Assembly: GCA_020831775.1 (NCBI GenBank)
Contig: JAFIFZ010000039.1
Location: forward strand, 1 to 46,512
Direction of reading: 5' to 3'
DNA: 46,512 nucleotides
DNA from: Phycisphaerales bacterium
GTDB lineage: Bacteria > Planctomycetota > Phycisphaerae > Phycisphaerales > UBA1924
Positions 1 through 7,325 of the stretch are shown here, piece by piece. Each line of letters begins with the position of its first letter. Position 1 is the first letter of the stretch. The notes below the pieces were generated by a model. It was given only the letters and a program-made list of their open reading frames with translations. It was not told where the DNA came from and did not search any database. The position numbers and the translations under genes are program-made.

Positions 1-141
1 CTGAGATCCTGCGAGTACGGCGACGCCATCCGTGGCTCCTTCCCGACCCCGAGGGTCGAGGCTCGAAGCTACAACAAACATCACCAAGGCGCAACCGGAC
101 ACGCGCCGAACGGCGCTACGAAATCGGTGAGGACGCTCTAG
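1..141 (+). CDS. possible 3' end of an unidentified gene
   Basis: Frame 1 on the plus strand is open from the window edge to a TAG at 139-141, giving 46 codons. Most third positions are G or C, as in the real genes of this window, whereas the overlapping capsid frame on the minus strand falls to about half G/C at third positions here. I do not recognise the short peptide, which ends in TKSVRTL. If it is real, it converges on the capsid gene and its end marks a junction. It could equally be chance openness in GC-rich DNA. Confidence 0.25.
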   Translation: MRSCEYGDAIRGSFPTPRVEARSYNKHHQGATGHAPNGATKSVRTL

Positions 142-1050
142 GTCGCTGAACCTCGTCTCGCCCGCGTCGAACGAGCGCCGGGCCGAGGCGAAGCCGTTGA
201 TGCGGCGCTTCTGCGCCCCGCCGACAACGATGGTGTCGATCGAGCCCGACGAGCCCTCCCAGACGCGGCGCAGCGCTGCGTTGAGCACCTCCTCGGTCAG
301 TTCGCCGCCGCCCGTCGGGATGCCGCCCTGGCCGGGTACGAGCCGGTGGGTCTGGATGATCGCGTTCAGCCCGTTCATCGAGCGCCGGACGGAGGCGGCG
401 CCCTGCGGCGAGGTCTCGGGCGCAACGCCGTTGATCACGCTGTTTTCAAGATCACGCAGCAGCTCTCGCATGCGTTCCTGCTTCTGGTAGTCCAGCTCGT
501 CGCGGACGCCGTGGGCCCGCGCGGCCTGCATCGAGCCGGAGACCTCGACGGTCGAGGCGAAGATCTGCGTGAAGTTGCTGCGCCGGACGCGGTCGGTGAA
601 CCTCGCCGCCTCGGCTTCGGCGCCTTCCAGCTTGGCGTTGGCGAGGATGGTCAGGCCGAAGCCGGTATCGAGCGCGACGAACTGGGTGCCGCCGTAGCCT
701 CGGACGACAGTGATGGTCGACGCGCCGACCTGCGTGACGAGCAGGACCTCGGTCGTCCCGTCGACGCGGACGATGTCGCCCGTCCTGAACGACGAAGCGT
801 TCTCGACGGGGATCACGGTGTCGGAGAACGGGTCGGAGAAGTCCGCGTCGCCGATCGCGTCGGTGTTGGGCAGCAGCGCGTCCTCGATCCACTCGTGGCG
901 CGTGCTCTGGGCGGCGCGGGCGGCGTCGCCGAGGTGATCGAGCAGCGGCGTCTCGTGCGGGCTGACGATGCCGATGATGTCCGAAACATCCTCGACGAGC
1001 TCGGGCAGGTCCGCGCCCGCCCCGTATGTGGTCTTGCCTGTAAAAGTCAT
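1..1050 (-). CDS. phage major capsid protein, SU10/DUF5309-like (partial or truncated)
   Basis: The ATG at 1048-1050 follows a G-rich ribosome-binding stretch, and the frame stays open to the window edge (350 codons). The first ~300 residues fit the SU10/DUF5309 major capsid family: an N-terminal segment around 15-40 (ELVEDVSDIIGIVSPHETPL), a strand-rich central region, a long helical region near 170-215 and the IDTIVVGGAQKRRINGFA segment near 270-290. This protein would form the icosahedral shell. It lies downstream of scaffold and portal genes, the usual phage order. From about position 145 to the edge, codon use drops to roughly half G/C at third positions and resemblance to the family tail is lost. 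The gene is probably truncated by recombination or frameshifted there. Family assignment is fairly sure; an intact C-terminus is doubtful. Confidence 0.7.
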   Translation of the reverse strand, partial: MTFTGKTTYGAGADLPELVEDVSDIIGIVSPHETPLLDHLGDAARAAQSTRHEWIEDALLPNTDAIGDADFSDPFSDTVIPVENASSFRTGDIVRVDGTTEVLLVTQVGASTITVVRGYGGTQFVALDTGFGLTILANAKLEGAEAEAARFTDRVRRSNFTQIFASTVEVSGSMQAARAHGVRDELDYQKQERMRELLRDLENSVINGVAPETSPQGAASVRRSMNGLNAIIQTHRLVPGQGGIPTGGGELTEEVLNAALRRVWEGSSGSIDTIVVGGAQKRRINGFASARRSFDAGETRFSDLERPHRFRSAVRRVSGCALVMFVVASSLDPRGREGATDGVAVLAGSQ

Positions 1051-1101
1051 GGTCTTCCCCCTCTATGGAGTGTTTTTGGTGGTTCCTTGTTGGTTTCTGG
1101 T

Positions 1102-1242
1102 GGCACAGCTCTCTGAGCTGTGCGGTTCCTGTTGGCACGGCTCGCCGAGCCGTGTCGGTTCCCTGGTGGCCCAGCTCTCCGAGCTGTGCCGTTCGTCTTT
1201 GTTCAATCTTCAATCCAACGGCACAGGTCAGAGACCTGTGCC
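1102..1242. repeat. four REP-like 23-nt hairpins
   Basis: Four short palindromes sit in the gap between the scaffold and capsid genes, at 1102-1124, 1134-1156, 1168-1190 and 1220-1242. Each has a 10-bp stem and a 3-nt loop, for example GGCACAGGTC-AGA-GACCTGTGCC at 1220. The arms share a GGCAC(A/G)G(C/G)TC pattern with a few mismatches, and short GTT/GGTT-containing spacers separate them. The layout resembles REP/BIME-type intergenic elements. It is not a normal phage intergenic region, which suggests the elements spread into it later. They may also act on the capsid mRNA as hairpins. Confidence 0.75.
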
Positions 1243-1246
1243 ACCT

Positions 1247-1750
1247 TCACTCGCCCCTTCTGGCTCTGAGGTAACGCAGCACAGCCCTTCTGTCGCCGGT
1301 GCGCATCGCCTCTTCGGCCGCCTCCTGCCTCATGCGGCTTGATGGCGACCCCTCGTCCGGCTCGGGCGCCATCACGCCCGAGGGCTCGCGGCTTCTGAAC
1401 AGGAACGGCTTTGCGGCCACCGCTTCGCGCACCGCCTTCGCCGCGTCCTGGATCCCGCGCTCCCTGGCGATCGACTCGGCCACAAGCCGCGCCGTTTCGA
1501 GGTCGATCGGCGAGGCGTGCGCCAGCTCGCGCTCAAAGTCGCGCCTGCGGCGAAGCTCGTCGGCGGAGCGCTGCGCCTCGGCCAGGCGGGACTCGGTCCG
1601 CCCCAGCCGCTCGCGGAGTGTTTCGAGCTCCTGCTGGAGCTCGCCGGGAGCCTCGGCAGACACCTCGGCGGGAGGGCTTTGCGTCGGCGGGGGCTGGACC
1701 CCGCCCTCGGCTGTTTCGTTGGTCTGTTCGACGCTTGCTGTCTCGTTCAC
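1247..1750 (-). CDS. phage capsid scaffolding protein
   Basis: A 167-residue protein that begins with GTG at 1750, with AAGGAG eight bases upstream. It is highly charged. A Pro/Ala-rich N-terminus is followed by a predicted coiled coil at about residues 35-75, rich in Glu, Arg and Leu in heptads, then helical segments and a basic end (RYLRARRGE). Size, composition and position between portal and major capsid genes match head scaffolding proteins of tailed phages (Gp20/DUF4355-like), which template shell assembly and then leave. The portal stop lies 61 bp upstream. No catalytic motif of a maturation protease is visible. The function rests on gene order and coiled-coil character, since scaffold sequences are poorly conserved. 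Confidence 0.65.
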   Translation of the reverse strand: MNETASVEQTNETAEGGVQPPPTQSPPAEVSAEAPGELQQELETLRERLGRTESRLAEAQRSADELRRRRDFERELAHASPIDLETARLVAESIARERGIQDAAKAVREAVAAKPFLFRSREPSGVMAPEPDEGSPSSRMRQEAAEEAMRTGDRRAVLRYLRARRGE

Positions 1751-1811
1751 CTTCGCTTCTCCTTGTGGCTTGGTGTGGCTCGGTATGGGTCTTTGTGCTT
1801 GGGGGGGTTGG

Positions 1812-3278
1812 TCAGTCTCGGTCGGGCCTGGGGTAGCCCAGCTCGGCGAGCACGCGGTCTTCGGGGACGCCGAGGTCTCGGCGCGCGACCGCCGCGGCGG
1901 CCTGCTCTCTCGGGTCCGCCGGCAGCGGGTCGGGCCAGAGCAGCGAGAGCCTGCGGTCGGCCGGTTCGGTGCGGAGCGTGCCAGCGCGGTCGAGGGCTTT
2001 GAGGAGGAGTTCGCCGAGGCGGGTGATGCCGTCGCCGTAGGTGACGCGCTTGCGCGCCGTCTTGCTCAGCACGCCCATGAGCGTGATGCGCAGGGCGTTG
2101 GCGCTGGACAGGTTGCCGATCTTGGCCCGCACCACGCCTGCGGCGATCGGCGGGACGCCGCTCTGCTTGTCCAGCGCTTCTCGGATCTCCTCGATGTGCT
2201 TCTCTTCGCTGGGGCTGGAGGCGTCGCCCCCGAACGCCTCGACCGACGCCTCTGGGTTGTCGGTCGCCCAGACCTGGCCCGGGCCGACGGGGATCTTCTC
2301 GAACCCCTCGATCCCCCGGGCGATGTACATCTTGAAGCTCTGCATCGTCACGCGGCTGGCCCGGTCGCTCAGACGCGTGTTCAGCTCGTCCTGCAGCGGG
2401 ATCAGCGGCTCGACCTCGCTCACGCCCTCGTAGCGGAACGGCTGCTGGATGTTCTGGATGTGCACCACCGGCAGCTCGGCGGGCAGCAGCGCCGAACGCT
2501 CGGCGCGGGCCGGGGCCTCGCCGATGCGCAGCGTGCGCACGCCGGGCACCAGGATCTCGATCGAACGCTCGCGGCCAGAACCCTGCCCGCCGAGCCCGAG
2601 CACGCGGCGCAGCGCGCCCGCGGGCTTCTGGCCCATCTCTTTGCGCGGCAGCGTGAGGATGTACGCCTTCAGCTTGCGGTAGTCGTGCTCGTCGACGACG
2701 GGGATGCCGCGGGACGGCTGAACGAGCTCGATGCGGACGGCTCTTGCGATCTTCGACGGATCGTCGCCCGCGGCGAGCAGCGCCGGCTCGTCGAGCCGTA
2801 GCAGCAGATCGACATGCCCGTAGACATGGCCGACCAGCGCGATGTCCTGCATGAGCGAGACGCCGCCGGAGGCGTGCCAGACCTCGGCCATGATGCGTTC
2901 GATCTGTTCGCGCTTGGCCTTGTCGGGCGACTCGCTGAGGACGCGGACGGGCTTTGCGAACATGAAGTCGATCATGGCCTGCACGCGCCAGGCGATGTCG
3001 TTCTCGATGACGACCTCGCGGCGCGGGCCGAGACGGTCGTCGAGCGTGGGATCGCCGGTGCGCCCGGTGAGGCGGGCGGGGAGGCCCTGCTCTTGTTGGT
3101 AGCGGCGGCGGGTGGCGCTCTGCGGGGCCGATCCCAGCGAGCCGACCGGCTCGGGCGCATTGCGGTAGTACGCCCACAGCCGCTGCAGCCGCGGCAGGGT
3201 GACGCGCTCGTGCTCGTCGATGATCGAATCGAGCGTTGCGTCGTCGATGGTGTGGTGCGCTCCGAGCCGGTCGTGCAT
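1812..3278 (-). CDS. phage portal protein, SPP1 Gp6-like
   Basis: Encodes 488 residues from ATG 3276-3278, with GGAGG seven bases upstream; a TTG two codons earlier is the alternative start. Portal proteins form the dodecameric ring at one capsid vertex through which DNA enters and leaves. Visible family features are the N-terminal helical region with a Tyr-rich RLQRLWAYYRN segment, the wing region with VIENDIAWRVQAMIDFMFAKPV near 90-115, the EVEPLIPLQDELNTRLSDRA core near 285-305, and a C-terminal crown region with KIGNLSSANALRITLMGVL near 380-400. Length is typical for the Gp6 group. It heads a portal-scaffold-capsid operon on the minus strand. The terminase large subunit, normally just upstream, is absent: repeats and a lipoprotein gene occupy that place instead. 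Confidence 0.82.
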   Translation of the reverse strand: MHDRLGAHHTIDDATLDSIIDEHERVTLPRLQRLWAYYRNAPEPVGSLGSAPQSATRRRYQQEQGLPARLTGRTGDPTLDDRLGPRREVVIENDIAWRVQAMIDFMFAKPVRVLSESPDKAKREQIERIMAEVWHASGGVSLMQDIALVGHVYGHVDLLLRLDEPALLAAGDDPSKIARAVRIELVQPSRGIPVVDEHDYRKLKAYILTLPRKEMGQKPAGALRRVLGLGGQGSGRERSIEILVPGVRTLRIGEAPARAERSALLPAELPVVHIQNIQQPFRYEGVSEVEPLIPLQDELNTRLSDRASRVTMQSFKMYIARGIEGFEKIPVGPGQVWATDNPEASVEAFGGDASSPSEEKHIEEIREALDKQSGVPPIAAGVVRAKIGNLSSANALRITLMGVLSKTARKRVTYGDGITRLGELLLKALDRAGTLRTEPADRRLSLLWPDPLPADPREQAAAAVARRDLGVPEDRVLAELGYPRPDRD

Positions 3279-3552
3279 CGCCAAGCCTCCCCCCGGCCCC
3301 GCTCGTGCAGTCCGGGTGATTTGTGGTGTTCAACGAGCCGCCGTGGCCCGCACCCATTGCCCCGGCGTTCGCCCGTGTGCGCACAGAGACAGGCGACGCG
3401 GCGCGGAGAAAACCGTGCAGCGGCGCACCTATAGGGAGAAGAAAAAAATCTGCGATGCGTCAGATGTGGGAAGCGAGCCGGATCACGCTTGTGCGCGCAG
3501 CTGCGTGCATTGCGATGATGGTGGTGAGGCAGCTAGAACCTCGGCAGACCTG

Positions 3553-3793
3553 ACTCCGAGCCCCGAAAGGGGCTCGCGGAGCATTGCCACGGGTGAGCCG
3601 ATCGAGACGCGCACGCGTCGAAGATCGGCGAACCCGTGGAAAATGGCTCATCAGCCCCGACCTGAAGGGTCGGAGGAAAGGGAGTTCCGCCGCTCCTTCA
3701 GAGCGGGGGAGTTTGGAGGCCTTGCCACGAGTTCGGCTTCGGCTCCGCCTCGCCTCACTCGTGGCAAGGCTCAGGCGATCCTTCGGATCGCGG
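3553..3793 (+). repeat. structured ~240-bp repeat, copy A
   Basis: This segment recurs in direct orientation at 4484-4723, on the other side of the lipoprotein gene. It is built from successive hairpins: GAGCCCC-GAAA-GGGGCTC at 3559-3576; an imperfect long stem from CCACGGGTGAGCCGATC near 3587 to GATCGGCGAACCCGTGG near 3623; CGACC-TGAA-GGGTCG near 3660; GCCTTGCCACGAG near 3719 with CTCGTGGCAAGGC near 3758; and GCGATCC-TTC-GGATCGC near 3775. No protein frame spans it. It looks like a non-coding structured mobile or intergenic repeat. The rest of the 3279-3908 gap (about 3279-3552 and 3794-3908) shows no gene; TATGCT at 3832 may be a -10 box for the lipoprotein gene. Confidence 0.8.
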
Positions 3794-3908
3794 ATCCACT
3801 ATTGGCATCGCCAGCGTACCCCGAAGTGCGGTATGCTGGTCGCCAGCGACCCAAACGAACCCTCAAACCCTGAACCCCCGAAACCTTGAACCTCATAGGA
3901 GACCGAGC

Positions 3909-4463
3909 ATGAAGCCAAGTATGAGACCGAGCATCGCGATCGCCGCGGCGGCGCTGCTGCTGGCCGGCTGCGGCGTCCGCACGCACACGCTCTCCATCGC
4001 TTCGCCCGACCGGCCGGACGCCGCCGAAGCCCGGGAGGTGCGTGTCTCATCGCTCGCGTGGATGGCCGGCACCTACCGCGGCACGACGCCCGACACCATC
4101 ACCCACGAGGAGACCTGGGCCGAGCCGATGGGCGACGCCGTGGTCGGGATGTACCACCGCGTCCGAGACGGCCGGCTCCTGATGTCCGAGATCCTAACGA
4201 TCGAGGAGCGCGACGGCACGCTCGTGCTCTTCCTGCGCCATTTCTCGCCCGGGCTGACACCTTGGGCGTCGGAGGCGGACGGGGCGATGCGTCGCCCGCT
4301 GGAGTTTGCACGCGAAAACCATGTGCGGTTCACCGACCCGGAGTCGAGCTGGCCGCAGACGGTCGAGTACATCAAAGACGCCGACCGCTTCACCATCGCG
4401 CTGGACGGCGAATCGAACGGGCGAGAGCGGCGCGTGGAGTTTCCGCTGGAACGGGTGAGGTAG
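3909..4463 (+). CDS. DUF6265-like lipoprotein
   Basis: A 184-residue protein starting at ATG 3909 behind AGGAG, seven bases away. The N-terminus is a lipoprotein signal ending in LLLAGC, with the lipidated Cys near residue 21, so the protein should be membrane-anchored in the periplasm or outer membrane. The mature part matches what I recall of the DUF6265 family: SLAWMAGTYRG near 48-58, an EETWAEPMGDAVVGMYHRV stretch, a LTIEERDGTLVL strand pair, VRFTDPESSWPQTVEYI and a final RRVEFPLERV strand. It is a small lipocalin-like beta structure of unknown function. The gene stands alone on its strand, enclosed by two copies of a structured ~240-bp repeat, which suggests it may move or be maintained as a cassette. 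The family call is from memory of the motif pattern. Confidence 0.7.
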   Translation: MKPSMRPSIAIAAAALLLAGCGVRTHTLSIASPDRPDAAEAREVRVSSLAWMAGTYRGTTPDTITHEETWAEPMGDAVVGMYHRVRDGRLLMSEILTIEERDGTLVLFLRHFSPGLTPWASEADGAMRRPLEFARENHVRFTDPESSWPQTVEYIKDADRFTIALDGESNGRERRVEFPLERVR

Positions 4464-4483
4464 TGCGGATCGCGGCAGCCGCT

Positions 4484-4723
4484 TCTGAGCCCCGCAAGGT
4501 GCGTTCGGATCGTTGCCACGGGTGAGTCGATCGAGACGCGCACGCGTCGAAGATCGGCGAACCCGTGGAAGGTGACACAAAGAGAGCCCGACCTGAAGGG
4601 TCGGAGGAAAGGGAGTTCCGCCGCTCCTTCAGAGCGGGGACTTTTTGAATCCTTTCCACGAGTTCGGCTCGGCGGCGCCTCGCCTCACTTGTGGCAAGGC
4701 TCCTGCGATCCTTCGGATCGCGG
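4484..4723 (+). repeat. structured ~240-bp repeat, copy B
   Basis: Direct-repeat partner of 3553-3793. Long stretches match base for base, including GATCGAGACGCGCACGCGTC near 4529 and the CGACCTGAAGGGTCGG segment with the following AAAGGGAGTTCCGCC near 4600. The hairpins are kept, although the first one (GAGCCCCGCAAGG) is degraded here and the TTGCCACG/CGTGGCAA arms are imperfect. It begins about 20 bp after the lipoprotein stop codon. The remaining gap to the transketolase gene (4724-4954) holds the transketolase terminator and, at 4870-4889, a short hairpin (CGCCCGGC-AAC-GCCGGGCG); no gene is seen. Confidence 0.8.
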
Positions 4724-4896
4724 GGCGGCCGTTCAGCATTGTTGAGTCTTGGGTGTTATGTCTGCAACAACACGACCCTTCGCTGCGCTCAGGGATCGGC
4801 GTCGTGCCCCCGCGCGATGTCCGGCCTCATTCCCTCGCCTGCTCGCCTGCTCTACCGCTCGACCCTCTCGCCCGGCAACGCCGGGCGCACCCCCAA

Positions 4897-4925
4897 CAAA
4901 AAAACACCGGCCCGAAGGCCGGCGT
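4897..4925 (-). terminator. rho-independent terminator of transketolase
   Basis: Read on the minus strand, a GCCGGCC-TTCG-GGCCGG(T) stem with a stable TTCG loop is followed at once by seven T residues. It lies about 30 bp past the transketolase stop codon. Confidence 0.9.
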
Positions 4926-4954
4926 CTCTTGTGATTCAAGATGAACGGTTCCGC

Positions 4955-6925
4955 TCACACGACCTGCAGCACCTGCATCACGCGGTCGCGGATGTCTTCG
5001 GCGGTCAGGCCGCACTGGCGGAGGATCTCGTTGGGCGTGCGGGCGCTCTTGGGGATGCGCTTGACATGCATCTGCTCGAGCGTGAAGGCGTCGCCGGACT
5101 CGACCATGGCGTCGGCGATGGCCGAGCCGATGCCCCCGCCGAAGTTGTCTTCGATCGAGATCACATAGCCGTTGTTGGCGTTGATGATGTCCAGCAGCTT
5201 CTCGTTGTCGAAGGGGAGGGAGTAGAGGTCGACGAGCGTGGCCGAGACGCCGGCCTCGTCGAGCAGTTCGAGGGCCTTGTTGGCCTCCTGCACCATGTAG
5301 CCCGCGGCGCAGAGGACGATGTCGCGCCCCTCCTGGAGCACTTCGAGCCCGCCGAGGTTGAAGACATTGTCGTCGGAATAGACGAACTCGGTGTCGGAGC
5401 GGAGCGTGCGCATGTAGCAGACGCCCTCGTAGTCGGCCATCACCTGCGTGAGCTGGTAGGCCGCGTACGCGTCGGCGGGCTGGAGCACATAGCAGCCCGG
5501 GTTGCCCCGGTGGTCGCGCATCGTGGTGAACGAGCGGAACCAGGCAACATCGGGCAGCGACATCTGGCTCGGCCCGTCTGCAGCAAGCGTGATGCCCGAG
5601 TGCGAGCCGACGAGCTTCAGGTTCGCGCCGGAGTAGATCGCCATCTCGATCTGGTCGTATGCGCGTGTCAGGAACTTGCTGAACGACGAGCAGAAGGGGA
5701 TCTTCCCGCCCGCGCTCATCCCCACGGCATGAGAGATCATGTGCTGCTCGGCGATCCGCATCTCGAAGAAGCGGTTCGCCAGCTCGGGGTCCTTGGCGAA
5801 GGTCTCGGCGAAGGTCGAGTTCTTCACATCCGCGTCAAGCGCAACGATGCGGTCGTTGGCGCGACCGAGCGCCCGCAGCGCCAGCCCATAGGCGCGGCGC
5901 GTCGCAAGACGCCCGGTCGAGAGCAGCGACTCCATGTCCATCTCGCGCATGAGCTCGGCGAGGCTCGGCACCTCGGCGGGCGCGTCGTCCTTGGCGGTCG
6001 GCTCCTTGGGCGGCTGGATCATGAACGCGTCGGTCGAGGTCAGCGTGCTGGTCAGCTCGACGCGGCGTTCCTCCAGCTCGGCGATGGCCTTCTTGAGCGC
6101 CTCGCCCGCAGGCGGCTTGCCGTGCCAGCCACCGCCCTGCACGCTCGGGGCGCCCCAGCCCTTGACCGTCTTGGCGATCACGGCCATCGGGACGGCGTCG
6201 GACTTTTCGCAATTCGCGGCGAACGCGTCGAAGGTGTCGAGGATCTGCTTGGGCTCGTGCCCGTCGATCGTCACGACCTTGAAGCCGCAGGCTTCGAGCT
6301 TGGCCGCCAGCTTCTCTGGCGACTGCTGGGGCGAGACGCGGTCTGACTGCCCGTACCCGTTGCAGTTGAAGATCGGGAGCACATGGGTGAGGTTGCGTTC
6401 GATGATGTAGTCGAGGGCTTCAGAGATCTGGCCCTCGCGCGCCTCGCCATCACCGATGATGACATACATGCGCCGGTCGGAGTCGTCCAGCAGCGCCGCG
6501 TCGGCCAGGCCGGTGCCGATGCTCAGCCCCTGGCCGAGCGATCCGGTCGCGGCGTCGAAGAACGGGAAGCCCAGCGCGGGGTTGGGGTGACCATCCAGCA
6601 GCGAGTCGTTGGCGCGCAGCGTGGACAGGTCATCGACCGTCAGCTTCTGCATGTTCTGCGGATCGGGGCCGATGAGCATCCCGAGCTTGGCAGCCGCGGC
6701 GTACACCGCGGGGACCGCGTGCCCCTGGCTGAGCACCAGGCGGTCGCTGGTGGGGTACGCGGGGAAATCCGGGCTCCATCGCATCTGGCGGAACATGAGC
6801 ACCGTGACGATGTGCCCGATGCTCATCGCCGTGGTCGGGTGGCCCGACCCCGCCGCGGCGCACATTTCCAGGGAGAGACGGTCGAGTTCGATGGCCTGAG
6901 CGTGCACGGCGGCGTCGAAAGACAT
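4955..6925 (-). CDS. tkt: transketolase
   Basis: A 656-residue thiamine-diphosphate enzyme that moves two-carbon ketol units between sugar phosphates in the pentose-phosphate and Calvin-type pathways of the cytoplasm. The ATG at 6923-6925 (MSFDAAVHAQ) has AAGGAAGG just upstream; the same frame is open for another 236 codons but lacks coding character there. The N-terminal ThDP-binding half shows SGHPTTA near 27, SQGHAVPAVY near 67, a GSLGQGLS loop and the metal-binding GDGEAREG motif. A Pro/Ala/Asp-rich linker near 325-345 leads to the pyrimidine-binding half with the catalytic Glu in MRIAEQHM. The C-terminal domain closes the protein. Length fits the family. It is monocistronic, ends at a strong terminator and is transcribed away from dnaN. 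Confidence 0.95.
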   Translation of the reverse strand: MSFDAAVHAQAIELDRLSLEMCAAAGSGHPTTAMSIGHIVTVLMFRQMRWSPDFPAYPTSDRLVLSQGHAVPAVYAAAAKLGMLIGPDPQNMQKLTVDDLSTLRANDSLLDGHPNPALGFPFFDAATGSLGQGLSIGTGLADAALLDDSDRRMYVIIGDGEAREGQISEALDYIIERNLTHVLPIFNCNGYGQSDRVSPQQSPEKLAAKLEACGFKVVTIDGHEPKQILDTFDAFAANCEKSDAVPMAVIAKTVKGWGAPSVQGGGWHGKPPAGEALKKAIAELEERRVELTSTLTSTDAFMIQPPKEPTAKDDAPAEVPSLAELMREMDMESLLSTGRLATRRAYGLALRALGRANDRIVALDADVKNSTFAETFAKDPELANRFFEMRIAEQHMISHAVGMSAGGKIPFCSSFSKFLTRAYDQIEMAIYSGANLKLVGSHSGITLAADGPSQMSLPDVAWFRSFTTMRDHRGNPGCYVLQPADAYAAYQLTQVMADYEGVCYMRTLRSDTEFVYSDDNVFNLGGLEVLQEGRDIVLCAAGYMVQEANKALELLDEAGVSATLVDLYSLPFDNEKLLDIINANNGYVISIEDNFGGGIGSAIADAMVESGDAFTLEQMHVKRIPKSARTPNEILRQCGLTAEDIRDRVMQVLQVV

Positions 6926-7325
6926 CCACGCCTTCCTTTCTATTTGTGCCGGAGGATCGGCCCCTGGCGCGCACACGCCTCGGCGATCCCGACCTTCCGG
7001 GAGCATTTCCGATAACCCACGAGCCAACGGACCGCGACCCTGCGGCCCGACGCTCGGGAATGGAGTATCGCCGGCTCGCCACCCCCAGACAACCGCGCCG
7101 GGGCCTCTGGTTGCGATTGGAACGGAATTTGCTGGTAAATCACCCCCCTCGCTCGGCCGCCCTCCGGCCGACGCCGCCCCGCGTCGCGCTGTCGTCTGGT
7201 GACAGATGCACGCGACACCCACTCCCGCTGGGGTAGACTTGCCCCGCGGCACACGAGTCGTGGGGTCGGATGCCCACCCGTGCGTCCGCCGGTCAACTTC
7301 CGTCCATACGCCAGGGGAACCCCCC
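6926..7325. other. divergent intergenic region between tkt and dnaN
   Basis: This 400-bp gap must carry the promoters of transketolase (minus) and dnaN (plus). I see no convincing gene, tRNA or riboswitch. Frames that cross it are upstream extensions of the two flanking genes, with start codons placed too far from them. A possible dnaN promoter lies at 7212-7239. No DnaA-box cluster is present, so there is no sign that this is the replication origin. Confidence 0.6.
7212..7239 (+). promoter_or_regulatory. candidate sigma-70-type promoter for dnaN
   Basis: GCGACA at 7212-7217 and TAGACT at 7234-7239 are separated by 16 bp. The -10 is preceded by GGGG, and the dnaN start lies about 87 bp downstream. 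Several other genes here have a similar GGTA-type -10 box. The match is modest and based on sequence only. Confidence 0.3.

Noticed and set aside
346-1116. Long plus-strand frames across the phage region (also 1299-2801)
   Set aside because: They are complements of the capsid and portal genes, rich in Arg/Ala/Gly without ribosome-binding sites or family resemblance; the minus-strand proteins match known families.
6926-7325. Replication origin next to dnaN
   Set aside because: No cluster of DnaA boxes and no AT-rich unwinding stretch; dnaA is not adjacent.
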